From NCBI GenBank assembly GCA_002104905.1, contig MCFE01000273.1, positions 41,927-105,926 of the forward strand: 64,000 nucleotides of DNA, given 5' to 3'. The translations under genes were made by a program, and so were the position numbers. The notes under the pieces were generated by a model. It ran no database searches and had not been told where the DNA came from. It was given only the letters and a program-made list of their open reading frames with translations. The stretch's first letter is position 1, and every line of letters starts with the position of its first letter. Of this stretch, positions 55,197-64,000 are shown in pieces. Source of the DNA: Basidiobolus meristosporus CBS 931.73 (Eukaryota > Basidiobolomycota > Basidiobolomycetes > Basidiobolales > Basidiobolaceae).

Positions 55197-56969
55197 ATGC
55201 TCAGCCTTCAGCGGATATTGGGTACCATGAAGAATTCTCTCTCTGTGGAGACACAAGAAATCATCCTTTTCTATGTTGGTGACGTAGTCCTATATTTCGA
55301 CTACTTTGAAAAGCCTGGCTTTCACTTTGGTCACCTGGTAAACTCCCAAGGGGGACCGGGGTTTGCTTTGGAGGAAGCCATCAAAAGCGGCCACAAGCCA
55401 CTCCTCCAGTGGCTTCTGACTGCTGTAAGCTATCCAATAGACTACCTACTCACGAGTGCAGTGTGTTATGGGAGCCTAGGCGTACTGTCCTACTTTATCA
55501 GTCTCGTAGGAGAAGACTACAAGGAGCACGACACACCGGCCAAGCTTCTTTGCATATTGAAAGGAAAGGTGCACTTGTTGGAGTACTTGTTCAAAAAAAA
55601 TCCCACTTTTCGAAAAGAGCAAGGTTGGGCTAGACGTATTAAGGATTGTCTATTAGCTGGTATCTCATCATCAAGCGAGATACACTCTTGGTATTCGAGA
55701 AATCGTCTCCTGTTGCCCGAAATTAGCGGAAAGGACCGCATCAAAGCGTATCTCCAGAACGATAGCATCGCCGGGGTCAGAGAGCTTCTCCGCAATCATC
55801 CACCTATAACGCTAGTGAGCGCATTAAGAATGGTGCCTTCGGCATCAGAGGAAACATATCGAGTGTTAATTCGTAATCTAGCCGGTCTAGCATACGGCTT
55901 GACATTGATTACTAGAGCGTGTGCAAGGTTGGGGTATGTTGATACCCTTGAGATTCTGTTCAACGAGCCATACAATGTACACGTGGAGTACGATTTTTTT
56001 GTAGCCATTCCTACCCTGGCAGTAGTGGAGGTTCTGCATAAATATGCATCTCAACGGAACAGCATCTCTTGCTTGTGGAGAAATGGCTCTCCTAAGGAAG
56101 TTCAATCTCGATTCAAAACGTACCAAGATTCCGAATGCCATCTCAAGTTATTGAGAATCTTTACCGAATCAGAAGAAAGTCATATCCAAAGTCATAATTC
56201 TCACTGGACTGGTCAGCAGTCGGAAGAGGTATTGATGTTTCTGGTGGATTTAGCTGACGTAGCCTCGAGCGCTCATCTACTAAAGAAATATTTCTTGTAC
56301 GGAATCGATTGTGGGCACTTGGGGCTTTTAAGGAAGCTGGTTCCGTTCCTAAGTCAAGAAGATTTGGAATATATCACGCAGCAGATCACACAAAGTAATT
56401 CGACAATTAGAATACTTATGAGGAGGCGGGATTTGGATGACCTCCCACTGGAAAATGAAATGCGGTATCCTAATATGTATCGAAGTAAAATGCCGCAGGT
56501 GGTGGAATATCTCTTAGAAATGGGGATTACACAAATGGTATTCATCTCCGCACTTATTGGTTGGTTCGACTTAGAACTCATCCAAAACCTTGTAGAGAAA
56601 GAACTTGTGGCAGATCGCAAGTATGGTCGCTTGATGGAATGGAACTTGGAAACCAAGAGGAATCTGACAAATTCTATCTTGGAGACCATTCGGAATAACC
56701 ACGGCCATTCGTTTCGAAGTGAAAAACACTCCCTGATGCGTTTGATTCACTCAACAGGCGATGCAATACAATATCATGAGCAGTATCATACTTCTGAAAA
56801 CAACCAAGCCTTATCCATGTCTTTCTCTACATGTGACAAATTTTCCAATTCATTCATGAGCTCATGCCATTCGTTGATGGTTGATTACCCAGATGCACAG
56901 ATTGCAAAGATTGAATCGGCACTAAGGGCAACAAATGTGTGCTTACTACTTCCTCAACATGGTAACTAA
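55197..56969 (+). CDS. Ankyrin-like family protein, paralogue E (plus strand)
   Basis: 590 residues, the only full copy on the plus strand. It begins MLSLQRILGTMKNSLSVETQ and continues EIILFYVGDVVLYFDYFEKP. Ankyrin-like units: EEAIKSGHKPLLQWLL, YGSLGVLSYFISLVGE, ACARLGYVDTLEILFNEPYN, DCGHLGLLRKLVPFL, KMPQVVEYLLEMGITQM and WFDLELIQNLVEKELV. It is the most diverged copy in its last third: the ERPELVEYLF motif has become KMPQVVEYLL, and an extra TIRILMRRRDLDDLPLE segment precedes it. The frame is fully open, which argues that it is or was recently under selection. Function unknown; same caution as for A. Confidence 0.82.
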   Translation: MLSLQRILGTMKNSLSVETQEIILFYVGDVVLYFDYFEKPGFHFGHLVNSQGGPGFALEEAIKSGHKPLLQWLLTAVSYPIDYLLTSAVCYGSLGVLSYFISLVGEDYKEHDTPAKLLCILKGKVHLLEYLFKKNPTFRKEQGWARRIKDCLLAGISSSSEIHSWYSRNRLLLPEISGKDRIKAYLQNDSIAGVRELLRNHPPITLVSALRMVPSASEETYRVLIRNLAGLAYGLTLITRACARLGYVDTLEILFNEPYNVHVEYDFFVAIPTLAVVEVLHKYASQRNSISCLWRNGSPKEVQSRFKTYQDSECHLKLLRIFTESEESHIQSHNSHWTGQQSEEVLMFLVDLADVASSAHLLKKYFLYGIDCGHLGLLRKLVPFLSQEDLEYITQQITQSNSTIRILMRRRDLDDLPLENEMRYPNMYRSKMPQVVEYLLEMGITQMVFISALIGWFDLELIQNLVEKELVADRKYGRLMEWNLETKRNLTNSILETIRNNHGHSFRSEKHSLMRLIHSTGDAIQYHEQYHTSENNQALSMSFSTCDKFSNSFMSSCHSLMVDYPDAQIAKIESALRATNVCLLLPQHGN

Positions 56970-57195
56970 AAAAAGAATTTTCCATTATGATCCACCTGAA
57001 AAAGGCTGGCTATGCACTTTTGATAAAACATGACCAGTCTATTGTAGATATGTATAGTCATTATACCTGGAAAATATTGGGCTCTACTCTACAAGAACTC
57101 TCATTTAGCACCAAATTATTGCTGTTTGCTATGGTAGTTTACCATCTAGCTTATTGCCTTAGAAAGCTTATTATGATTTCTTATGGTATCTGCCC

Positions 57196-57445
57196 TGTTG
57201 TATCCAAGAGAAAAGTGTAATAAAACTCTTGAATGGTTTAACTGAACCAAAGGGACAATTAAGTGCAGGATCTTAGAATTGTCAGAGAGATTCTGGTCTT
57301 ATATTGGTGTTGTATATTGCTGGGTTTGGCTATAAGGGCAATGGAGTTTGTTTGCTATGCAGGCTAGGCCTGGTGTTCTTAGGAGTGCTAGATATGCTGG
57401 GCTTGGATAGAAACTACAACAGAATTATGGAATTCTTAATTTTGC
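57196..57445 (-). repeat. Partial LTR of the gypsy element family
   Basis: TGTTGTATCCAAGAGAAAAG and the following 240 bp match the LTR at 60273-60964, lacking a 20-bp segment near 57288 and everything beyond about 57445. Confidence 0.8.
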
Positions 57446-57460
57446 TGAAGACATGTATGT

Positions 57461-57825
57461 AATACTCAATACCTGTGGCACTCTGAATCTAGCTGCAGAG
57501 GTTTGTAACATGTCACAAAAATGCATGGTATTATTTGTTGCAATATTCTGAGGAGTAATGGAAGTGATGTGGAGTGCTAATCAAAGAATAAGATCTATGT
57601 GACTAAGTTGGCATGAACATTTAGGTGACAACTTAAAAATTACAACACTATCTTGGTCCACTGGAATTATCTGGCACTATAAGTGCATTATATAGGTTTT
57701 ACTTTAGGGATAATATTTAACTAGAGTGCCAGATAGTACCAGTGGACCAAGATAGTGCCATGCATTTTTGTGACAAGTTACAAGCCTCTGGAGCTAGATT
57801 CAGAGTGCCATGGGTATTGAGTACC
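57461..57825. repeat. Inverted-repeat element (MITE-like), about 365 bp
   Basis: The arm 57461-57530 (AATACTCAATACCTGTGGCA onward) is the reverse complement of 57756-57825 with few changes. A second inner pair, 57649-57680 (TATCTTGGTCCACTGG) and 57722-57757 (CCAGTGGACCAAGATA), is also inverted. There is no coding capacity between the arms. Confidence 0.7.
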
Positions 57826-57829
57826 AAAT

Positions 57830-58816
57830 GCATCCCTTCAGTCCTTCTGTGCTCTTACACATCATGCACAACATTGATCCCAAAAACAAGGTCAAAAAAT
57901 GGTATTTCTCTAGCACAGAGGCTGAAACAAAGCAGCTGCTTTGCACAACAATGTAGAAATATGTCTGACACTATGTGGCCAAGTATAAGTTTACTTGGCC
58001 TTTCTGGCATACTATGGCACTAATTGGCACTCATGGCTCAATGTGGCACTATTTGACAGTACAAGTCTATTATACTTGATTCTTTCCCAACTGTGTTCCT
58101 GTAGAGGCATAAATACTTTTCTGACTATTTAACTGTTGACACAGCTTCATTCTTATCAAGTCCCTGCTGGTGAAGTTTACAGTTGTTTTGACTTTGGAAA
58201 CTTTAGTACATTGTCATCTTAAAGAATCCTAGCCCAGCTCGTACTTTTGTCAAAATGCCAACTAAGTTGGGGATTGTTTCTCAGTAGTTTTCCCTTGACA
58301 AGCTTGCAGCTCAGGGTTAGGGGAGGGAAAGTCACCAAGTTGGTGAAATCTTAGGGGGAGACAGTCACCAACAGTTGAAGTCTTTATTTCAGTTGAAACA
58401 AAGAAGCCAGCGCTACTATTGTAGCTTTGATACAAGAGTGTGTAGCTGAGGGGAATTTGTAGGTAAGTTAATAAGAAGTGATGATAGTTCTTCAGTGCTC
58501 AAGACACTGTTCAGTGGGATGGGGGGTAGCAAGAGAGGTAAGAATGACTTGTGAACAACATTAATGAGGGGATTGTGATAAGGATTGATATTCATTATAA
58601 AGGGTGTGTGCTGCTGCAGATATTGCTGCCAAAGGTCTGTCAAGTACTTCAGGTAGGCCAGCCTGGGTTTTTCTGACTGCAGAATATAGTGAGCAAACTT
58701 CTTGACTTCAGGATCTCCAAGTATAGTTCTCCAGCAGGAGCCAGGTGTAGTGTGGTGTGTTCTCTCCCATGCCTTAATTAGTGGGTTGTTGCAGTTGTGA
58801 AGTCTGAGGTATAATC
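57830..58816. other. No gene recognised
   Basis: AT-rich, with a purine-rich part near 58310-58360. No frame with family features is seen. Confidence 0.4.
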
Positions 58817-59166
58817 TGTTGTAAGAGTCTTGGAGATATTGGAAGTGATTGGGAGAACAAGTAGATTATGAGGTTTTCACTTAATGATTTATTGAATGTA
58901 AAAGTAGTATTTATACTTTTACTTGGTCTTGGCATTACAAACATGTAGAATAGGTTAAGGAAGATCCCAAGAACATGTGTGCAAAGTTTGGGGCTGTTTG
59001 GACAACTTTGAGAATTTTCATGTTCTGGGTGCCTGGTATTTTGGTGAAAATATTCTAAGTAAATCCCAACAAGGAATTTGGTCAGTATTCTCTAGGATTT
59101 GAAGGTGATGATCTAAGTGACTAAGTTAGGTGAATATTTAGGTGGAAATACAAATTTTTTACAACA
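58817..59166 (-). repeat. 3' LTR of a family C Copia fragment
   Basis: 350 bp, TGTTGTAAGAGTC to TTACAACA, adjoining the polypurine tract at 59167-59176. It is nearly identical to 34471-34818. Confidence 0.92.
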
Positions 59167-60272
59167 CTCCCACTCAGCTAAATGCTCATACTGACTAGTC
59201 CTAATTTTGGACCTAAGATATTCAAACTTGTCTCTAGCTAATGGTTTGGTAGATATGTCTGCAATCATTTCATCTGTAGAACAGTAAACTAAGCTAACTA
59301 AGTTATTCTCTATAGCTTTATGTATGAAATGATGTCTAATATCTATGTGCTTGGTTCTAGCATGAAAAGTTGGAATTCTACCTAATTGTATACATCCTTG
59401 ATTATCTTGAAATAAAGTAATAGGCGTTCTTTGACATAGGCCTAAATCTGTAAAGAGCTTTCTTAACCACATTGCTTCTTTTGTAGCTTCACAGGCTGCC
59501 ATATACTCTGCCTCTGTAGTAGAAAGTGCTACGTTTGGTTGCTTTCTTGAGTTCCATGAAATTGCTCCTTTACAGTAAAGAAAGGTGTATCCTGTGGTGG
59601 ATCTTCTGTCTTCCAAATTTTGTCCCCAATCTGCATCAGAGTATCCCACAAGATCTTGTTCTGAGTCCTTATAAGTGTATCTTAAGCAAATATCAGCAGT
59701 TCCTTTTAGGTATCTAAAAATCCACTTAACTGCTGCAATATGATCAGATCCATAGTTCTGATTATGTTGGCTGACAACTCCCACTGAATATGAGATATCT
59801 GGACGTGTTCCAAGCATGATATACAGCAGACTGCCGACCATAGATTGATAAGGAAAGTCAGGGCTTTCATATGGCACCAAGCTCTCTTGATTTGGCTGAG
59901 TTTTGACCAAGTTAAGGTTTGTCTCCACTGGGGTAGCTGCTGGTTTACAGTTTCCATTTTGTACTTCTTTAGTATATCTTGAATATACTTGGATTGGCTT
60001 AGGGTAATAGTCTGGGTACTTCTGTCTATGGAGAACTTAATCCCTAAGTAGTAACTAAGTTCTCCTAGATCGGACATCTTGAACTCCTTAGATAGGCTGG
60101 ATTTAGTCTCTTTCAATGTTTCTAAGTTATTGGCGGCTATAATAAGATCATCCAGATATAGAGCTAATAGAACTGGATTTGCTCTATCTGGCTTATAGTA
60201 TATACTATAGTCAGCATTACTCCTTTTGAAACTCAAAGATTCCAAATAAGAATCTATCTTGCAATTCCAGGC
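59167..60272 (-). pseudogene. Family C Copia 3' part, cut by the gypsy element
   Basis: It covers the reverse transcriptase palm (ALYLDDLIIAANNLE, with YLDD in place of YVDD), the connection and RNase H (YSDADWGQNLEDRRSTTGYT; HARTKHIDIRHHFI). A frameshift lies near 59940. At 60272 the Copia sequence stops within the AWNCKIDSYLE codons, exactly where the gypsy LTR begins. The upstream part of this Copia element should therefore lie beyond the window. Confidence 0.9.
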
Positions 60273-60964
60273 TGTTGTATCCAAGAGAAAGTGTAATAAA
60301 ACTCTTGAATGGTTTAACTGAACCAAAGGGACAATTAAGTGCAGAATCTTAGAATTGTCAGAGAGTGGCGGAAATATTAGCAGAAAGATTCTGATCTAAT
60401 ATTGGTCTTGGATATAGCTGGATTGGCTATAAATGATATTTGTTTGCTAGGCAGGCTAGGCTTGGTGTTCTTTGGAGTGCTAGATATACTAGGCTGGGAT
60501 AGAAACTAGAACGGAATTGTTGGATTCTTTATTTTTGCTGAGACAGAATCTTAATTTTGTTGAGACACACACTAAACCAAAGGTTCAGTAAACTTTATTT
60601 ATACTTTTCTGATCAAGTTGAATTAGTAAGCGCCAAGGGACTGGATTGATTGAAATCAATTTGGGTGTTCATAGGTGCATAAGATAAATGAAAATTACAT
60701 CATCAATCAACTGATGTCTTGGCAACTGCACCGTGGTTGGATAGATCTCAGATGACTAATCACCTGGGAAGGCTTGGCAGATATGTTGATAACGTAATGA
60801 CCATTTGAAAATAGATCAGGTGTGATAGCTAAAAGTAGATTCTGAGGTGGGATAAAATAAACTGTAACTGGGATTTGTTATGTTTGGGTTAGGGAAAATC
60901 AGTTAGGGTACTAGATTTTCAAACGGAGTAAAATTGGCTAAGTTTTAAATGTTGATGCACAACA
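60273..60964 (-). repeat. 3' LTR of a chromodomain gypsy element
   Basis: 692 bp with inverted ends (TGTTGTATCC to GCACAACA). On the inner side, a purine tract GGAAGGAAGTGA (minus strand) adjoins it as the polypurine tract. The five bases outside it are CAGGC. Confidence 0.88.
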
Positions 60965-61021
60965 TCACTTCCTTCCGGAAGAGGAGTTTTTTGATACCTT
61001 CTGGGTTCCTCTGCAGCTCCA

Positions 61022-61636
61022 TTACTGATCAATAATGGCAACATCATCAAAGTTGGTGTAAGGTTCCCAGGTGTTGTGTTTGGCATCATAGCCTTTCCAC
61101 TTGACTAAATACATGCAATTTGGTTCTTCTCCATCATGGTCCACAATAGCTTCAACTTCATAGGATTCCGAAGTTATTGGGTCTTGAGAAATAAGTTTGA
61201 GTGAAGAAGGTGGAAAGTTTTTGGGTAGCAGTGCTCCAGTGTTATCCTGAAGTACATAAGATCCTCCAGTAGTGCGTCTGACAACCTTGAATGGTCCTTC
61301 ATACTTGGGGTCAAGCTTAGATTGCCGGATTGGATCTAGTGTCATGACATATGACCCATCTGGGAAGCTGCTGTTCCTGTGTCTTGAGGCGTACATTGAA
61401 GTCATCTTTTGCTGAGAGGCCTTACTTCTGGCACTGATAGCAGGGTAGACAATGTTGGTAAGGTACTCAAGCCGGTTCTTTAGCTTATCTGTATTCAAAC
61501 TTGCTAACTCTGTATTCTGGTAGTCTCCAAAGTGGTTGTATCTTCTTCCAAACATCAAGAAAATGGTGTTGATCCATGTAGAGCGGCAATTTTGGTGTTG
61601 ATAGCATATTGTACAGTTGGAATGTACTTGTCCCAA
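61022..61636 (-). pseudogene. Gypsy integrase C-terminus with GPY/F module and chromodomain
   Basis: After a frameshift near 61560, the frame contains FLMFGRRYNHFGDY, the GPY/F module (LDPKYEGPFKVVRRTTGGSY), a short link, and a chromodomain at the end: YEVEAIVDHDGEEPN, YLVKWKGYDAKHNTWEPYTN, then FDDVAIIDQ. The chromodomain has the VKWKGY and NTWEP signatures. In chromoviruses it binds modified histones (for example H3K9me) and targets integration to heterochromatin; that is known of the family and inferred here. Confidence 0.88.
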
Positions 61637-62814
61637 TTCTTCTTGATACCTTTGATAGATTTCCTGATGATGTTCACTGAGGTCTGAACATGTCTTTCAG
61701 CCAGTCCATTAGCTTTGGGATGATATGGAGTGATCAGATGGTGATCAATGGCGCTATTCTGGCAAAGGGCTTTGATCACGTGATTCACAAATTCTGTTCC
61801 ATTATCCGATTGAATGACCTTAGGGAATCCAAAAAGGCAGAAGAGCTTGAATAGTTCTTGTGCAATAGTGGCAGCATACTTGTCTGGTATAGCTTTGAGG
61901 AAGACAAAACGTGTGCAGACGTCCACAATTACAAAGAGGTAGTGATTACCATCATCACTAGTGGTGAAAGGTCCAGCTAGATCAATTGCAATATGATCCA
62001 TAGGAAGGCTTGCATGGATGGGGCTCAAAGGGTGAAATCCATGGAGGCTGATATTGTAAAGTTGACATTCTCTGCACAACTTGACAAATTCTAAGCAGTC
62101 AACTTTGATATTTGGCCAGTGATATCCATCAGAGTGTAGCTTCTTCATAAGTGTGTCAGCACCAAAGTGGCCAAGTAAATGACTCCTCTGTATCAATGTT
62201 TTCCTTTGTTCTTCAGGTGGGATTTTCCAAGTTGCTGAATCCAGTTGAGGAATTACTTTGGAAGTTGTAGAGAGTTTACTGATTACATCAGTAATCACAT
62301 GTCCCTCCCAAGGTGAAGTTGGAAAAAGTCTTGACAGGTGGTCAGGAAGGATGTTGAGAATTCCTGGGCGATGAATAACTGTATATTCATAATCAAGTAG
62401 AGTATCAAGCCAGTTGGTAAGCATTGGAGTCAGAGTCTTCTGAGTGTGGATATAGTCAAGGGCTCGGTGGTCAGTGTACAAGGTAAAAGGATTACCCCAT
62501 AGATACTGATGAAACTTCTTCAAGGCAAAGACTATGGCAAGTAGCTCCTTCTTGGTAGCAGAGTAGTTTCTCTCAGCAGGTTGTAGGGACCTGGCTTGGA
62601 AAGAGATCCAGTGAGGTGGATTTTGGTCTTCATCTTGATAGAGGACTGCCCCTAACCCAACATTAGATGCATCCGTAGCAACAACAAAGGGCTTAGTAAA
62701 GTCTGGGTAGGATAAGGTGGGTGCTTGTGGAAGCAGTTGGCAGAGTGACTCAAAGGCTTGGTCATGAGTCTTGTTCCAGGCTGAGGTGAGATCAGGGCTA
62801 TGGCTGTAATGCAT
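61555..62814 (-). pseudogene. Gypsy RNase H and integrase
   Basis: The 419-residue frame opens in RNase H (FVVATDASNVGLGAVLYQDE; SATKKELLAIVFALKKF; LYTDHRALDYI) and continues through the integrase zinc site (HLLGHFGADTLMKKLH; CRECQLYN) and the catalytic core (IAIDLAGPF; VIQSDNGTEF; PYHPKANGLAERHVQ). The core D, D and E residues are all present. It ends at a frameshift within the post-core region (GSTPF). A frameshift also separates it from the reverse transcriptase at about 62815. Confidence 0.9.
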
Positions 62815-63601
62815 CTAAAGGGGCACTCAATGAGGACATGAGTGGTATGTGTTCCCTGAAATAGTTGAATACTCCAAGATAATGTTGAAGTTGCTTGGCG
62901 CTAGTGGGTTTTGGCCATTCTGGGATATTGACCAGTTTGAAAGGATCTAATTGGTGGCCAGCTGGTGTGACTATAAATCCAAGTAGATTGATTTTGAGGC
63001 GTGCAAAACTGCACTTTTCAGCATTGAGAATCAGTCCAGCAGTTGTCAGTCTGTTGATTACATCAGTGACATGGGTTGCATGATCATCACGGTTAGTGGA
63101 AAATATGATGACATCATCAACAAATACCAATGCGTATGGTGCATTCTTGAGTATTATAGTCATGACTCTCTGAAACTTGCTGGTAAGTGTCTTTAGGCCA
63201 AAGGGAGCTCCCTGAAACATCCATTGCATATTATTCCAAGTGAAGGCAGTCTTATGCTGGTGATCAGGATGGATCTGGAATCGGTGATATGCATCCTTCA
63301 AGTCCAACTTGGAGAATACTTTTGCTCCTGATAGTGCGGAAAAGATATCTTGGATTCTTGGAATTGGAAACTTGTCATCTTGGAGAAGCTTGTTCAGAGG
63401 TCTGGGGTCCAAACAGGGTCTCTTCAAGGTTAGATTTCCATCAGCATCTTTCTTTGGTGCAAGCGTCAAAGGGCTGTTGAATGTTGTGTTGACAGGGGCT
63501 TGAGTGATAATTCCATTGTCAGCCCATTTTTGGACTATCTCATCAACTAAGTGTTGACATGAATGACGGAATTGGGTATTGCCTCCTCCATGTTGACTCA
63601 C
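62798..63601 (-). pseudogene. Gypsy reverse transcriptase
   Basis: The 267-residue frame has the expected motifs: CLDPRPLNKLLQDDKFPIPR, KVFSKLDLKDAYHRFQIHPD, QGAPFGLKTLTSKFQRVMT and the catalytic VFVDDVIIFS. LLGFIVTPAGHQLDPFKL and LGVFNYFREHIPLMSSLSAP follow. It is complete up to the RNase H boundary, where the frame is lost. Confidence 0.92.
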
Positions 63602-64000
63602 CAGGTGGGGTCTCTAGTGTAACAATGGATTCTGGGATGGTGCAGAAGCTGTTCCTTGGAATGGCCTGATTTCTCTCTATGGCCGGCTGAATATCCAATT
63701 TGACTGATTGAGAATATTCTTGAAAAGTTGGGGTTAACTCTTCTTCTTCTGGTTGGGATGAGATAATCTCTGGGATTTGATCCATTATGAGTGGCTGAGA
63801 TTTAGTGATTCCTGGATAGGAAACTGGTAGTCCGCCTATGTGAAAGCCAAGTTTGCTGAAGGTGTCCAGACCAATGACTACCTGAGGTCCATCTGGTATG
63901 TCAATCACTTCCATCTGATGGATTATGGTTACTGAGCCACAATGTATGTTGATTGGGTTGGTAATGCCAATTCTTGGGGCTGAGAGATCCTTAGCGCAAG
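63543..64000 (-). pseudogene. Gypsy protease C-terminus and linker, cut by the window edge
   Basis: The frame enters from the right edge and is open to 63543. VVIGLDTFSKLGFHIGG is the end of the retropepsin fold (the usual ILGMDWL-type strand). A proline/glutamate-rich linker and the start of reverse transcriptase (ETPPGESTWRRQYPI) follow, then a frameshift near 63565. The catalytic aspartate is not in the window. Confidence 0.8.

Larger units (their letters stand above)
60965..64000 (-). mobile_element. Chromodomain Ty3/gypsy retrotransposon (chromovirus), 3' part
   Basis: Pol order on the minus strand is protease, reverse transcriptase, RNase H, integrase, chromodomain: the Ty3/gypsy order. 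The 5' LTR, gag and part of the protease lie beyond the right edge. Three frame breaks (about 63565, 62815 and 61560) separate four open segments, so the copy is probably inactive. It has inserted into a family C Copia element. Confidence 0.92.

Noticed and set aside
57742-58023. Plus-strand 93-residue frame
   Set aside because: It begins in the right arm of the inverted-repeat element and has no family features.

Overview
This is a transposon-rich, AT-rich stretch of a fungal nuclear genome. Three things point to a fungus: a ZDS-type protein (a family known only from fungi), Copia elements primed on the anticodon arm of a fungal-type initiator tRNA-Met, and a chromodomain-bearing Ty3/gypsy element. 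Short GT-AG introns fit. I cannot fix the lineage from the sequence.

Layout. (1) 1-24.5 kb is a stack of mobile elements. A zinc-finger, TNP2/Plavaka-like DNA transposon is split by a 9.4-kb Copia element (Copia-1, 2711-12080, target duplication GATAC), which is itself split by a second, oppositely oriented Copia element (Copia-2, 3695-8375). Around it lie two copies of an unrecognised transposon-associated gene, an open HARBI1-like transposase (17486-18370), Copia fragments and solo LTRs. (2) 25.1-31.4 kb is an island of ordinary genes with higher GC: a ROG1/DUF676-type lipase, a three-exon ZDS1-like gene and, divergent from it, the gene for ribosomal protein eS4 (RPS4), whose intron directly follows the ATG. 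(3) 31.4-36.7 kb holds no recognised gene, a solo LTR, a dispersed repeat and a Copia fragment. (4) 36.7-57.0 kb is a cluster of five full-length paralogues (A-D on the minus strand, E on the plus strand; 584-596 residues) of a family I cannot name. They have ankyrin-like helix pairs and a possible F-box-like N-terminus. At least four decayed pieces of the same family and several LTR relics lie among them. (5) 57-64 kb holds an inverted-repeat element and a Copia fragment into which a chromodomain gypsy element has inserted; that element runs off the right edge.

How it fits together. Three core genes are hemmed in by retrotransposons. The paralogue cluster shows birth-and-death evolution: shared upstream modules, a conserved CCAAT-type box, near-identical blocks inside otherwise diverged copies (probable gene conversion), truncated copies and LTR insertions. 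It is the best candidate here for an undescribed biological system. Most transposon reading frames are broken by stops and frameshifts. The HARBI1-like transposase and paralogues A-E are open throughout.
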